Shown here in pieces: positions 1 to 8,126 of a stretch of DNA of 64,000 bases (the first letter of the stretch is position 1; each line of letters opens with the position of its first letter). The position numbers and the translations under genes were made by a program. The notes below the pieces were generated by a model, which saw only the letters and a list, made by a program, of their open reading frames with translations, had not been told where the DNA came from and ran no database searches. Origin of the DNA: Bacillota bacterium (GTDB lineage: Bacteria > Bacillota > Clostridia > Oscillospirales > Ruminococcaceae); assembly GCA_023429785.1 (NCBI GenBank), contig JAEZDD010000001.1, positions 31,293 through 95,292 of the forward strand. The letters run 5' to 3'.

Positions 1-525
1 ATTTATCTCGCTGAAAATCTCATGACGCTAGCCGGAAAAAAGCTCCACTCAAAGCGGAATTTCATTAACAGATTCGTTTCTACCTATGAGAACAGCTGGA
101 GCTATGAGAACATTAATGAGGAAAATCTCCATGAGGTTTTTAACTTTCACTTATCATGGTGTGCTCTGAATGAAAATGAGGAGAACAGGGACTTTTTCGG
201 TGAAACCTGCGCCATTTCACTTGCGCTTAAAAACTTCGAAGAGCTTGGCTTAAAAGGCGGGCTTATCAGAATAGACGGACAGGTTATCGCCTTTACACTT
301 GGCTTTAGGGCGAGTGAGGATTTGTTCATCGTCAATATTGAAAAGGCTGACCACACTATCGCCGGGGCTTATCAGATGATTAACAATCAGTTCGCCGTCC
401 ATAACTTTGAGGGTGTCAAGTATGTCAACAGAGAAGAGGATTTGGGGAAGGAAGGCTTGCGTCGTGCGAAGCTTTCATACTATCCTGAAATGCTCGGGCA
501 AAACTTCACTGCTTTTCTGAAATAG
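1..525 (+). CDS. DUF2156 (lysylphosphatidylglycerol-synthetase C-terminal-like) protein, 5' end missing
   Basis: The reading frame is open from base 1 (in-frame codons read I-Y-L-A-E-N-L before the first ATG at 22), so the N-terminal part lies outside the window. About 174 residues are visible. The K-L-H-S-K-R-N-F-I-N-R-F motif followed by a GNAT-like fold ending in a Y-V-N-R-E-E-D-L-G segment is typical of the DUF2156 family, which is related to the aminoacyl-transferase domain of lysylphosphatidylglycerol synthases. Its substrate is not known. It lies 8 bases before a GNAT acetyltransferase on the same strand, so the two are probably co-transcribed. The family call is from motif memory; the function is unassigned. 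Confidence 0.8.
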   Translation: MYLAENLMTLAGKKLHSKRNFINRFVSTYENSWSYENINEENLHEVFNFHLSWCALNENEENRDFFGETCAISLALKNFEELGLKGGLIRIDGQVIAFTLGFRASEDLFIVNIEKADHTIAGAYQMINNQFAVHNFEGVKYVNREEDLGKEGLRRAKLSYYPEMLGQNFTAFLK

Positions 526-533
526 AGGATGAT

Positions 534-1373
534 ATGATTAGATTTTCAAAATCAGAGGATTTTTTGAATATACGAAAGCTTTGGGACTTATCTTTTCCGG
601 GGGATGCTGCCTTCGCTGACTGGTTTTTCCCAAAGCTTTTCAAGAATGAGAACACCTTGGTTTATGAAATTAACGGTGAAGTTTGTTCTGTTTTGCAGCG
701 CTTGCCGTATTATTTAAACAATGTCGGTGATGTGACATACATTTTCGGGGCTTGCACTCACCCCTCTTTTCGTGGACGTGGGCTGATGGCAAAGCTCCTT
801 GAATTCTCTGAAAGTATTGACAGGGAGCAAGGGAAGATGGCTTCAATCCTTATCCCCGCTGAAAAAAGCCTTTTTGATTATTACATGCGTTTTGGATATG
901 AGCCTGTTTTTAAAATTTCCAAAAAAGAATTTTCTTATGAAAAGCCAAAAGACTTTACATCTAAATATGAATTTAAGAAATGCTCTTCTGATGACGCCAC
1001 CGGTCTTGAAGGGCTTTATAATAAAGTTTTAAGGGACTGCAATTATGTATACAGGACACGAGAATACTTTTGTGTTCAGCTTTCAATGTTTATTGACCTC
1101 GGGGGGAGGGCTTTCTCACTTTATGAAAATGCTGAGCTAGTCGCCTATGCTTTTGTATGGAGCAATGCTTCAACTATCGCTTCAGAGCTTCTTTTTAAGG
1201 ATGATGAGTCGAGATTAATCATCTGTAACGAGATTTTAAAATATTTTAATGTGGACAGGCTCGAGGCTTTTTATTTTTCCGAGAGCGATGCCGGTCAGGA
1301 TTTCGGCTGTATAAAATTATATCAGCCTTTTGCCAACCACTTGCCCTTTAAAATGAATTTAATGTTTAACTGA
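534..1373 (+). CDS. GNAT-family N-acetyltransferase (279 aa)
   Basis: GNAT acyltransferase using an acyl-CoA donor; acceptor unknown. The acetyl-CoA loop is visible around residues 80-95 as T-H-P-S-F-R-G-R-G-L-M-A-K-L-L, matching the R/Q-x-x-G-x-G/A signature. At 279 residues it is longer than a minimal GNAT (about 150) and resembles two-lobed Eis/Sterol-carrier-like clostridial members. It starts 8 bases after the DUF2156 gene. Its 3' end overlaps the convergent Crp/Fnr gene by 15 bases, so the two transcripts run into each other with no separate terminator. Confidence 0.8.
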   Translation: MIRFSKSEDFLNIRKLWDLSFPGDAAFADWFFPKLFKNENTLVYEINGEVCSVLQRLPYYLNNVGDVTYIFGACTHPSFRGRGLMAKLLEFSESIDREQGKMASILIPAEKSLFDYYMRFGYEPVFKISKKEFSYEKPKDFTSKYEFKKCSSDDATGLEGLYNKVLRDCNYVYRTREYFCVQLSMFIDLGGRAFSLYENAELVAYAFVWSNASTIASELLFKDDESRLIICNEILKYFNVDRLEAFYFSESDAGQDFGCIKLYQPFANHLPFKMNLMFN

Positions 1374-2036
1374 TATTTCAAATGTGTTCTTGTGAAATTT
1401 AATTACCCCGTCGTCACGCAAGCGTGAAAGCTCTCGTGACATTGCGCTTCTGTCGACGCAAAGAAAATCAGCCAGCTCGTTTCGTGTGAAGGGGATTTCA
1501 AATTTGTCGCTTTTCTGGTTCTGTGCCTGAAAAAATAGATATGCCAGAAGCTTATCCCTGGTCGTTCTTTTAGAAACCAGCTCAAGCTTCTGGTTCAGCA
1601 TTATATTTTTTTCAGCTATAACCTTTATCATGTTCTCTATCAGCTTTAAATGAAATTGACATGATACTGAGCAGGTTGTAATAATCCTGTTGTAATCAAT
1701 GAACATTACTTCACAGCCTGTCACGGTTTCAACGGTGACGGGGCTTTTTTTAATTCCGGCACAAACAAGTGCTTCGGCGAATAAATCCCCCTCGGTCAGC
1801 ATTGTGACAATATTTTTGTTCCCGATAAAGTCAACTCGTTCAACCTGTGCTTTCCCCGACAGAATTATCCCGATATGCGAAATATTATCCTCTGTCATTA
1901 TTATTATTTCATTTTTTGAAAAAGCTTTTACTTTTGCGTCAAGGCACTTCAGCATTGAAGACAGTTCCTTTTCGTCTATACTATTGAATAATGTGGTATT
2001 TTTTAAAATTTCATAAAAATTATTTATATTTCTCAC
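1359..2036 (-). CDS. Crp/Fnr-family transcriptional regulator (225 aa)
   Basis: Residues about 15-120 form a cyclic-nucleotide-binding-type beta barrel (I-L-S-G-K-A-Q, G-D-L-F-A-E). Residues about 150-225 hold a Crp-type winged helix (F-T-R-N-E-L-A-D-F-L-C-V-D-R-S-A-M-S-R-E-L). No N-terminal four-Cys FNR cluster is present, so it is unlikely to sense oxygen through a [4Fe-4S] cluster like E. coli FNR. The start is a GTG that overlaps the only good Shine-Dalgarno-like stretch, so the true start is uncertain. A perfect palindrome just upstream suggests autoregulation and control of the divergent ferredoxin. It probably belongs to the broad HcpR-like/redox-stress Crp group, but the effector is unknown. 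Confidence 0.85.
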   Translation of the reverse strand: MRNINNFYEILKNTTLFNSIDEKELSSMLKCLDAKVKAFSKNEIIIMTEDNISHIGIILSGKAQVERVDFIGNKNIVTMLTEGDLFAEALVCAGIKKSPVTVETVTGCEVMFIDYNRIITTCSVSCQFHLKLIENMIKVIAEKNIMLNQKLELVSKRTTRDKLLAYLFFQAQNQKSDKFEIPFTRNELADFLCVDRSAMSRELSRLRDDGVIKFHKNTFEISVKH

Positions 2037-2041
2037 CTCTT

Positions 2042-2057
2042 TGTTGCAAATGCAACA
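2042..2057. promoter_or_regulatory. Perfect palindromic Crp/Fnr-type operator
   Basis: TGTTGCA-AA-TGCAACA is a perfect 7-2-7 inverted repeat, the geometry of a Crp/Fnr dimer site. Its centre is 41.5 bases upstream of the predicted start of the ferredoxin transcript (class II activator position) and 13 bases upstream of the regulator's GTG. The likely ligand is the adjacent regulator. Confidence 0.75.
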
Positions 2058-2078
2058 GACTAATTTCTTTTAGTATAT

Positions 2079-2084
2079 TATAAT
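2079..2084 (+). promoter_or_regulatory. -10 element of the ferredoxin promoter
   Basis: TATAAT here predicts transcription from about base 2091. No -35 consensus is seen; the palindrome at 2042-2057 occupies that position, as expected for an activator-dependent class II promoter. Confidence 0.6.
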
Positions 2085-2128
2085 GATGACATCAAGTCAA
2101 TGATAATTAAATTTTAAGGAGAATAACT

Positions 2129-2827
2129 ATGTTAAGAAAAATAATAAAAATCGATGAGGAAAAATGTGTAGGCTGCGGACTTTGTGCGAATGCCTGCCAC
2201 GAGGGAGCAATAGGAATTATCGACAAAAAGGCGAAGCTTTTAAGGGACGACTATTGTGACGGGCTAGGGAATTGCCTCCCTGTATGTCCGACCGGCGCTA
2301 TCACCTTTGAAGAAAGAGAGGCAGATGCTTATAACAAAGCTGTTGCCCCTAAGAGAATTGAATCAAAGGTTGAGCCTCTTGCCTGTGGCTGTCCCGGAAC
2401 GCATTCAAAAACACTTGAGCGTGGTGCTTCTGTCAATAATAATATTGCTGCGGCTGAGGTTTCATCTCAGCTGGGACAATGGCCTTGTCAGATTAAGCTC
2501 GTCCCCGTTAATGCCCCTTATTTTGAGAACGCAAACCTTTTAATTGCGGCAGACTGTTCAGCCTATGCTTATGGCAACTTTCACTCAAAATTCATGAGGA
2601 ACAAGGTGACAATAATAGGCTGTCCGAAGCTCGATGAGGGCGAATACTCAGAAAAGCTGACTCAGATTATTCAGAACAATAATATTAAATCCATTACCTT
2701 AACAAGAATGGAAGTGCCTTGCTGCGGTGGTCTTGAGCACTCGCTTATCACTGCTATTAAAAACAGCGGGAAGATAATCCCGTGGCAGGTTGTCACCATC
2801 AGCACAAACGGCGAAATCCTCGACTAA
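2129..2827 (+). CDS. 2[4Fe-4S] ferredoxin-domain protein (232 aa)
   Basis: The N-terminal 70 residues carry two 4Fe-4S motifs: C-V-G-C-G-L-C-A-N-A-C-H and, more divergent, C-D-G-L-G-N-C-L-P-V-C-P. The C-terminal part contains further cysteines (A-C-G-C-P-G, a late C-C-G-G-L motif), possibly a third metal or redox site. Such proteins commonly sit beside Crp/Fnr regulators in Clostridia and are thought to serve in redox or nitrosative stress; this is family context, not proven here. A good Shine-Dalgarno (AAGGAG) precedes the ATG, and the promoter has an activator palindrome. A strong hairpin terminator follows. Confidence 0.85.
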   Translation: MLRKIIKIDEEKCVGCGLCANACHEGAIGIIDKKAKLLRDDYCDGLGNCLPVCPTGAITFEEREADAYNKAVAPKRIESKVEPLACGCPGTHSKTLERGASVNNNIAAAEVSSQLGQWPCQIKLVPVNAPYFENANLLIAADCSAYAYGNFHSKFMRNKVTIIGCPKLDEGEYSEKLTQIIQNNNIKSITLTRMEVPCCGGLEHSLITAIKNSGKIIPWQVVTISTNGEILD

Positions 2828-2838
2828 AATATAAAACA

Positions 2839-2876
2839 GGGAGCCAGCTCAAAATGAGTTGGTTCCCTTTCTTTTT
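2839..2876 (+). terminator. Rho-independent terminator after the ferredoxin gene
   Basis: Stem GGGAGCCAGCTCA / TGAGTTGGTTCCC (G-U tolerated) with a short A-rich loop, followed by TTTCTTTTT. Confidence 0.85.
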
Positions 2877-2909
2877 ATCGGGACAGCAAATAAATTAACA
2901 GGAGAATAA

Positions 2910-3368
2910 TCAATTGTACATACCATTTTGAGTCATATAGTTGTAAATCTGTTCGCCGTGCTCCTGCTCTTCCTTTTGAATGTGGTTTAGGGCTTGTCTG
3001 ATATTTGTGTCCTTAAACTCAAATATCGCGGTATTGTAGGTTGCTGAAACGTGTTTTTCTGATGACAGGGCGTCTTTACAAAGATAGCTGTCATTCGTTT
3101 TATCCACATTATTTTGGTTCGCCGGAATTTGCGGGGGCTGCTGCTGTGCTTGCTGCTGGCTCTGCTGCATTGGTGGGACAGTCCCGCTAAGCATTGAATT
3201 GATTGTATTCAAGTGCTGTTGTTCCTTTTGAGACAGCCCCTGAAACATTGTTCTTAAATTCGGGTCTGATGCCTGCGAAGCATACTTATTATATTTTTCA
3301 ATACATACTGCCTCACTGTTTTTTGCATCTGTCAATAGGCTTGTTTCCTTTTGGGTTAAAGCTTCCAT
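2910..3368 (-). CDS. CotF-like spore coat protein (152 aa)
   Basis: Two helical ferritin-like halves (residues about 1-50 and 85-150) flank a Gln/Pro-rich linker (about 60-85). This is the pattern of the CotF spore-coat family in Clostridia. The helices carry charged H/E-rich motifs (Q-K-E-Q-Q-H-L, K-E-E-Q-E-H-G-E-Q) like rubrerythrin-type four-helix bundles. The start was set at the ATG at 3368 because GAGGTG lies six bases before it; a GTG nine bases earlier overlaps that ribosome site. It presumably goes to the spore coat in the mother cell. Confidence 0.8.
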   Translation of the reverse strand: MEALTQKETSLLTDAKNSEAVCIEKYNKYASQASDPNLRTMFQGLSQKEQQHLNTINSMLSGTVPPMQQSQQQAQQQPPQIPANQNNVDKTNDSYLCKDALSSEKHVSATYNTAIFEFKDTNIRQALNHIQKEEQEHGEQIYNYMTQNGMYN

Positions 3369-3414
3369 TTTTATCACCTCGGTTTTAGTATGCTGATGTT
3401 TTTATGAAATATTA

Positions 3415-3454
3415 CAAAAAATCCGCCGAGAATATTCTCAGCGGGGAATTTTTT
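3415..3454. terminator. Bidirectional terminator
   Basis: CCGCCGAGAAT/ATTCTCAGCGG stem with one mismatch, flanked by an A run on the left and a T run on the right. On the minus strand it ends the EFR1-type gene before the CotF-like gene. Confidence 0.8.
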
Positions 3455-3477
3455 ATAATTATTTTTTGACAATACGG

Positions 3478-4227
3478 TTAATTTTCTTTAAAAGCTTTAA
3501 AGTAATATCGTCCGCGATTTTTAGTTTTCTTCCCATATTGAATAGCCACCTGAGGGCATCTGTTGATACAGGCTAGACACTGTATACATTTATCTCCCCA
3601 CCTTGGCTTCCCGTCCTCTAATATAATATTTGAAGTCGGGCAGGTTTTTTCGCACAGCCCGCATGAGTTGCAGCTGCTTTCAGCAAAAAAAGGCCTTGCG
3701 TCAAGAGCATACTTATTAAAGAAATAGCCAACGAGCTTCGTTTTTAAAAATGCAAGGCTCCCTTTTTCTATTTCTGATACTTTTCTGTTTTCATTTATTT
3801 CCTTCACCATGGCTTTTATTGTGATTTTTGCTGTTTTGATTTTCAGCTCGACTATTTCGTCCGAGTCAACGTCCATCCCCAATAAAATATAATTATTTGG
3901 CATCACTATTGAGTATTCGCTGCTAAGTGGGATAAGACTTTTTAGCTGTTTCATTGCATCCCCGATATTTTCACCGCAGGTTATTACTCCGAATGTGAAG
4001 GTATCTGAAGTTACCATGACCTTTTTGACAAAATCAAGCACGATTTTGGGGACCGTCCATGAATACACTGGGAAGACAAAGCCAATCTTCTCGTTTTTTT
4101 CAACATTATAATTATCATTTCCATCTTTTATATATTGAGCTATATCAACAGTTCTGTCTGATATTCCTTTAGCGATTTCTTCAGCCACCCATTTTGAGTT
4201 GCCTGTTCCTGAAAAATAAAAAACCAT
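3478..4227 (-). CDS. EFR1-family flavodoxin/ferredoxin fusion (249 aa)
   Basis: The N-terminus has an FMN-binding flavodoxin loop (Y-F-S-G-T-G-N-S-K), and the C-terminal 60 residues hold two 4Fe-4S motifs (C-N-S-C-G-L-C-E-K-T-C-P and C-I-Q-C-L-A-C-I-N-R-C-P). This matches the EFR1 family of small clostridial electron carriers; the redox partner is unknown. The ATG at 4227 was chosen because AAGGAG lies nine bases upstream; an ORF extension to 4287 has no ribosome site. It stands alone between terminators. Confidence 0.85.
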   Translation of the reverse strand: MVFYFSGTGNSKWVAEEIAKGISDRTVDIAQYIKDGNDNYNVEKNEKIGFVFPVYSWTVPKIVLDFVKKVMVTSDTFTFGVITCGENIGDAMKQLKSLIPLSSEYSIVMPNNYILLGMDVDSDEIVELKIKTAKITIKAMVKEINENRKVSEIEKGSLAFLKTKLVGYFFNKYALDARPFFAESSCNSCGLCEKTCPTSNIILEDGKPRWGDKCIQCLACINRCPQVAIQYGKKTKNRGRYYFKAFKEN

Positions 4228-4516
4228 AAAACCACGCTCCTTATGTTGTTCTTGATTCATTATACCATTATGAAAAAAGTTTAGCAATAAAATATAGACA
4301 TAAAGAATATTATTCCTTTAATAGTTCAATATATTATATACTATTGTGTCTATATTTGTATATATGTCAAAATTCACTGTATTGATTAACCTATAAACAA
4401 TTATGTAACACTATTATTTGCTTTTATTGCTTATGTTCACATAACATTCAATATCCGCCCTTGAAGTATTCACTTTACAATTATATTATAAAATCATTCT
4501 CAGAAAGGAGCTATCA

Positions 4517-5536
4517 ATGAAAAAAAATAAAAAATTTATTCTAGATATTATTATGTCGGTTATTATGGTTTCACTAATGAAAATTGCTTTTATAGGAATA
4601 TCATTTCACGAATTACTCGGGCTTTTAGTTTACTTTTTATTTATATTGCATAAGGTATTTAATTTGAGTTGGATTAAGGCGGTTTCAAAAAACTTGACAA
4701 AAAAGACTACAGCCTCTAAAATCAAATTTATGTATATACTAGACGCTTTATTGTTTATAAATGTAACGTATATTATTATTAGCGGGGTGATGATTTCACA
4801 GTTTGTATTCAACGGCTTTAACTCTCAAAACATTCCGTTCTGGTCAGAATGGCATCATTTCTCTGCATACTCCGCACTAATTCTTATTTCTGTTCATATA
4901 GGGCTTCATTGGAAAATTATTATGAATATGACTAAAAAACTTTTGGGCTTAACTGGCGAAAACAAAATGCGAACAGTTTTGTCAAGACTTATCACTGTTT
5001 TTATTGTTATGATGGGGATAAGAAGCTTATCAAAGCCAGATGTTTATCAGAATCTCACCACGCCTCTAGTCGAAAAAGATGAAACAAAAATATCCACACT
5101 GACTAATAAATCGGATAGTGCAATCATTCCAGTTTCTAATATCAGCAGCTCATCCTACACCCTTGTCGCCGCTAACACACCGACACTTGAAGAATATTTA
5201 AGCAAGCTGATTTGTACAGGGTGCTCAAGGCATTGCCCTCTGACAGCATTAAGATGCTCAAGAGGAACGCAGTATAAAAATGCTGCTGTTGCTAAATATA
5301 ACTCACAGTATTCAAGTCAAACAACAACACAAGCACCTTCAACGGCGACTCCTTCTGAAGATAACCCATCCGTTCCCCCTTCTAACGAAACAACCTCAAG
5401 CTCACCTGCTCAGGAAAGCACTTCAGAAGCAACCGATGAAAGCTCGGCTAACCCTCTTGATTATATATTTTTAATGGGCTTGTTTATCGCGGGAACACAT
5501 TATACAATTACTATCCCTTCGGCATTTAAAAAATAA
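4517..5536 (+). CDS. DUF4405-type membrane protein with C-terminal cysteine motif (339 aa)
   Basis: Four or so membrane helices fill residues about 10-170, with paired histidines (W-H-H-F-S and S-V-H-I-G-L-H-W) at positions suited to b-type heme ligation, as proposed for DUF4405 proteins. After a linker comes a cysteine cluster, C-T-G-C-S-R-H-C-P-L followed by R-C-S-R-G. A Ser/Thr/Pro/Gln-rich low-complexity stretch and a final hydrophobic segment follow. A membrane redox role (heme to Fe-S or another metal) is an inference. Shine-Dalgarno AAGGAG lies seven bases before the ATG, and the gene is monocistronic with its own terminator. Confidence 0.7.
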   Translation: MKKNKKFILDIIMSVIMVSLMKIAFIGISFHELLGLLVYFLFILHKVFNLSWIKAVSKNLTKKTTASKIKFMYILDALLFINVTYIIISGVMISQFVFNGFNSQNIPFWSEWHHFSAYSALILISVHIGLHWKIIMNMTKKLLGLTGENKMRTVLSRLITVFIVMMGIRSLSKPDVYQNLTTPLVEKDETKISTLTNKSDSAIIPVSNISSSSYTLVAANTPTLEEYLSKLICTGCSRHCPLTALRCSRGTQYKNAAVAKYNSQYSSQTTTQAPSTATPSEDNPSVPPSNETTSSSPAQESTSEATDESSANPLDYIFLMGLFIAGTHYTITIPSAFKK

Positions 5537-5550
5537 TATATCAACTAATC

Positions 5551-5587
5551 AAGCTTTGCAGTTTTATGCAAAGCTTAACTTTTTTAT
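5551..5587 (+). terminator. Terminator after the DUF4405 gene
   Basis: Perfect 10-bp stem AAGCTTTGCA/TGCAAAGCTT with a six-base loop, then AACTTTTTTATT. Confidence 0.85.
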
Positions 5588-5824
5588 TGCTAATTTTTTC
5601 TTAATGTAGTATAATTTTTTTATATAATGCTCACCTTTATGTATTGGTTTTAATCAATTTGTAAATTTCGGGTAACGTCAAGGTAAAATTTAATAAATAC
5701 TAATGTTTTATTATATAACCTGATGAAAAACAAACTAAAATATGTTATAATTTTTTAAATGGATAATTGTTGAAGATACTTGTATTGATAATACTTGCTT
5801 ATGTTATTATGAAAGGGTGCAATT

Positions 5825-7444
5825 ATGCTGAATTTAAAAAAAGCTTTTGCCTTCCTGGCTTTAATTGTTTTTGCATTTACTTTTACCGGATGCAGTGCTG
5901 AGCTTAAAAACTCCGGTTCTTCTACCAGTATTAGTATTTTTGGCGCTAAGGAAACGCTGAAAATTGCTTCCGGCTCTGAGAATCAAGAGCTTGAGGGGAT
6001 ATTAAAGGATTTTACTCAAAAAAATAATATCAACATAGAAATTACATACAAGGGCTCTCTTGACATTATGAGTGAGCTTCAAAATGAAAGCACAGATTAT
6101 GATGCTGTATGGCCGGCGAACAGTCTCTGGATAAACATGGGTGATTCAAAGCTTCACAGAGTTAAGGATGTCAAGTCAACCTCACTCACGCCTGTTGTTT
6201 TCGGGATTAAAAAAAGTATCGCTGAAAAGCTTGGCTTTGTGGGCAAGCAGGTTTCAGTTAAGGATATTCTCACTGCTATACAGAATAAGCAGCTTACATT
6301 TTGTATGACCTCGGCGACACAATCAAACTCGGGGGCAAGCGCTTATATCGGATTTTTATATGCACTTCTTGGGAACCCTGGCATTATAACCGCTCAGGAC
6401 CTTGATAATCAAGAGCTGAAGGACCAGCTAAGGTCAATACTGTCCGGCGTCAACCGTTCTTCCGGCAGCTCTGACTGGCTGAAATCACTTTTCCTCTCCT
6501 CTGATTATGATGCAATGGTGAACTATGAATCTTTAATTATCAGCACAAATGAACAGCTTGTCAGTCAAGGCAAGGAGCCGCTTTATATTGTTTATCCTTA
6601 TGACGGGCTGACCATCGCCGACTCGCCTCTCGGATATGTGAACAAGAACAATTCCTCTAAGGAAGATGCTTTTAAAAAGCTTCAGGACTATTTGTTAAGC
6701 CCTGAAATTCAGGATAAAATCCAGCATTCAGGTCGACGAACCGGCTTCTCTGGAATAAATGACAATAACAAGGATGTTTTTAAGGCAGAATGGGGAGTTG
6801 ATACAAAGAAAATCCTTTCGCCGATAAAAATGCCGGCTCCCGAGGTAATCACCAAGGCACTCAATATGTATCAGACTGAGCTTAAAAAGCCGTCTATCAA
6901 TATATACTGCCTTGATTATTCAGGCTCAATGAGCGGGGACGGTGTCTCTCAGCTGACTAGTGCAATGCAGCAGATTTTAATTCAGGAGAATGCCTCTCAA
7001 TATCTCCTTCAGGCGACAAAGGACGAGATAAACATCGTCATCCCGTTTAACGATTCAATTATTAACACCTTTAATACAACTGGGAATGCTCCGTCTGACC
7101 TGAGCAAGCTTTTTAATCAGATGTCCGGCGAAAGACCCGGTGGCTCAACAGATATTTATTCACCGGCTATCAAGGGGCTTGAGCTTCTTAAAAATTATGA
7201 CCTGACTAAGTATCAGCCGGCTATTATTCTTATGACTGACGGACAGTCCAATAAAGGTAAAGGCTTTAATGACTTTAAAAATGAATATGAAAAAGCAAAG
7301 CTCGATGTCCCAGTTTTCTCAATTATGTTTGGCGACGCTTCTTCAGACCAGCTCAATCAGATTGCCGATTTGACACATGCACGAGTTTTTGACGGAAGAA
7401 AAAATCTAATCGCTGCATTTAAGAGCGTTCGTGGCTATAACTAA
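5825..7444 (+). CDS. Substrate-binding/vWA fusion lipoprotein (539 aa)
   Basis: A lipoprotein signal peptide with lipobox F-T-G-C (Cys23) predicts anchoring on the outer face of the membrane. Residues about 45-320 resemble periplasmic-binding-protein type II domains. Residues about 355-539 form a von Willebrand A domain whose MIDAS motif D-Y-S-G-S begins at Asp364, with a downstream M-T-D-G-Q. It is the first gene of a four-gene operon with an XpaC-like protein, another binding-protein-like gene and TelA. No ABC permease or ATPase is nearby, so it is probably a sensor or scaffold rather than an importer. Ligand unknown. Confidence 0.8.
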   Translation: MLNLKKAFAFLALIVFAFTFTGCSAELKNSGSSTSISIFGAKETLKIASGSENQELEGILKDFTQKNNINIEITYKGSLDIMSELQNESTDYDAVWPANSLWINMGDSKLHRVKDVKSTSLTPVVFGIKKSIAEKLGFVGKQVSVKDILTAIQNKQLTFCMTSATQSNSGASAYIGFLYALLGNPGIITAQDLDNQELKDQLRSILSGVNRSSGSSDWLKSLFLSSDYDAMVNYESLIISTNEQLVSQGKEPLYIVYPYDGLTIADSPLGYVNKNNSSKEDAFKKLQDYLLSPEIQDKIQHSGRRTGFSGINDNNKDVFKAEWGVDTKKILSPIKMPAPEVITKALNMYQTELKKPSINIYCLDYSGSMSGDGVSQLTSAMQQILIQENASQYLLQATKDEINIVIPFNDSIINTFNTTGNAPSDLSKLFNQMSGERPGGSTDIYSPAIKGLELLKNYDLTKYQPAIILMTDGQSNKGKGFNDFKNEYEKAKLDVPVFSIMFGDASSDQLNQIADLTHARVFDGRKNLIAAFKSVRGYN

Positions 7445-7472
7445 TTCAGTACACTTGAAAGGTATGAATTTT

Positions 7473-8093
7473 ATGAAAAACAAATCTTCAAAGTATGTTA
7501 AAACTTATTCGCATTACGTTATTTCCGGGATAATTTCTGCTATATTGTTTGTCATCATGTTTTTAATAATAGGGCAGATTCTTTTCCCTGTTATTGTATC
7601 CGTTGCTGTTTTCATTGCCTTGGTTTTGATTACACAGCCTCGCTATAAAATCGGCGGAATTGACGTTGACAAGGTTAAAAACGGTCAGGAAATTCAGGAT
7701 ATGATTTCTGAAGGCTATAATGACCTTGAGGAAATCGGGAAGCAAAGAGTTCGTGTTTTCGATGTCGAAATGAGAAAAAAGGTAGAAAATGTTTATAACA
7801 GCGCTGCTAAAATTGTTGACTATATTGAGAAAAATCCGGAAAAAGCTAATCAGGCTCGAAGATTTTTCACTTATTATATCGACATAACAGCTAAAATTTT
7901 GAAAAAATATAACGACTTTGTCGGGACCGGTTTTCAGAATCCCGAAATAACTAAGGTTATCGACCAGACCTCTAAGGCACTTGATATTTTAGAAAAAACT
8001 TATGAAACAATTCTGATAAAGCTGATTCAGAACGATGTAATGGATATGGAGATTGAGGTTAATCTTCTTGAAAATATGCTCAAGGCTGAATAG
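7473..8093 (+). CDS. XpaC-like (5-bromo-4-chloroindolyl phosphate hydrolysis family) membrane protein (206 aa)
   Basis: Two adjacent membrane helices (residues about 15-55) are followed by a long helical cytoplasmic region, which fits the XpaC family. That family is named after a Bacillus phenotype, and its biochemical role is not established. The ATG at 7473 is preferred because GAAAGG lies ten bases upstream; earlier in-frame starts lack spacing or overlap the previous gene. XpaC and TelA are a recurring pair in Firmicutes, often tied to envelope or toxic-anion stress. Confidence 0.75.
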   Translation: MKNKSSKYVKTYSHYVISGIISAILFVIMFLIIGQILFPVIVSVAVFIALVLITQPRYKIGGIDVDKVKNGQEIQDMISEGYNDLEEIGKQRVRVFDVEMRKKVENVYNSAAKIVDYIEKNPEKANQARRFFTYYIDITAKILKKYNDFVGTGFQNPEITKVIDQTSKALDILEKTYETILIKLIQNDVMDMEIEVNLLENMLKAE

Positions 8094-8126
8094 TTTTTAT
8101 TATATATGAAGGGTGTGTTTAAATAG

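Noticed and set aside
3369..3400. Sigma-G-like CATACTA element before the CotF-like gene
   Set aside because: It would place the transcription start inside the ribosome-binding site, and the -35 fit is poor.
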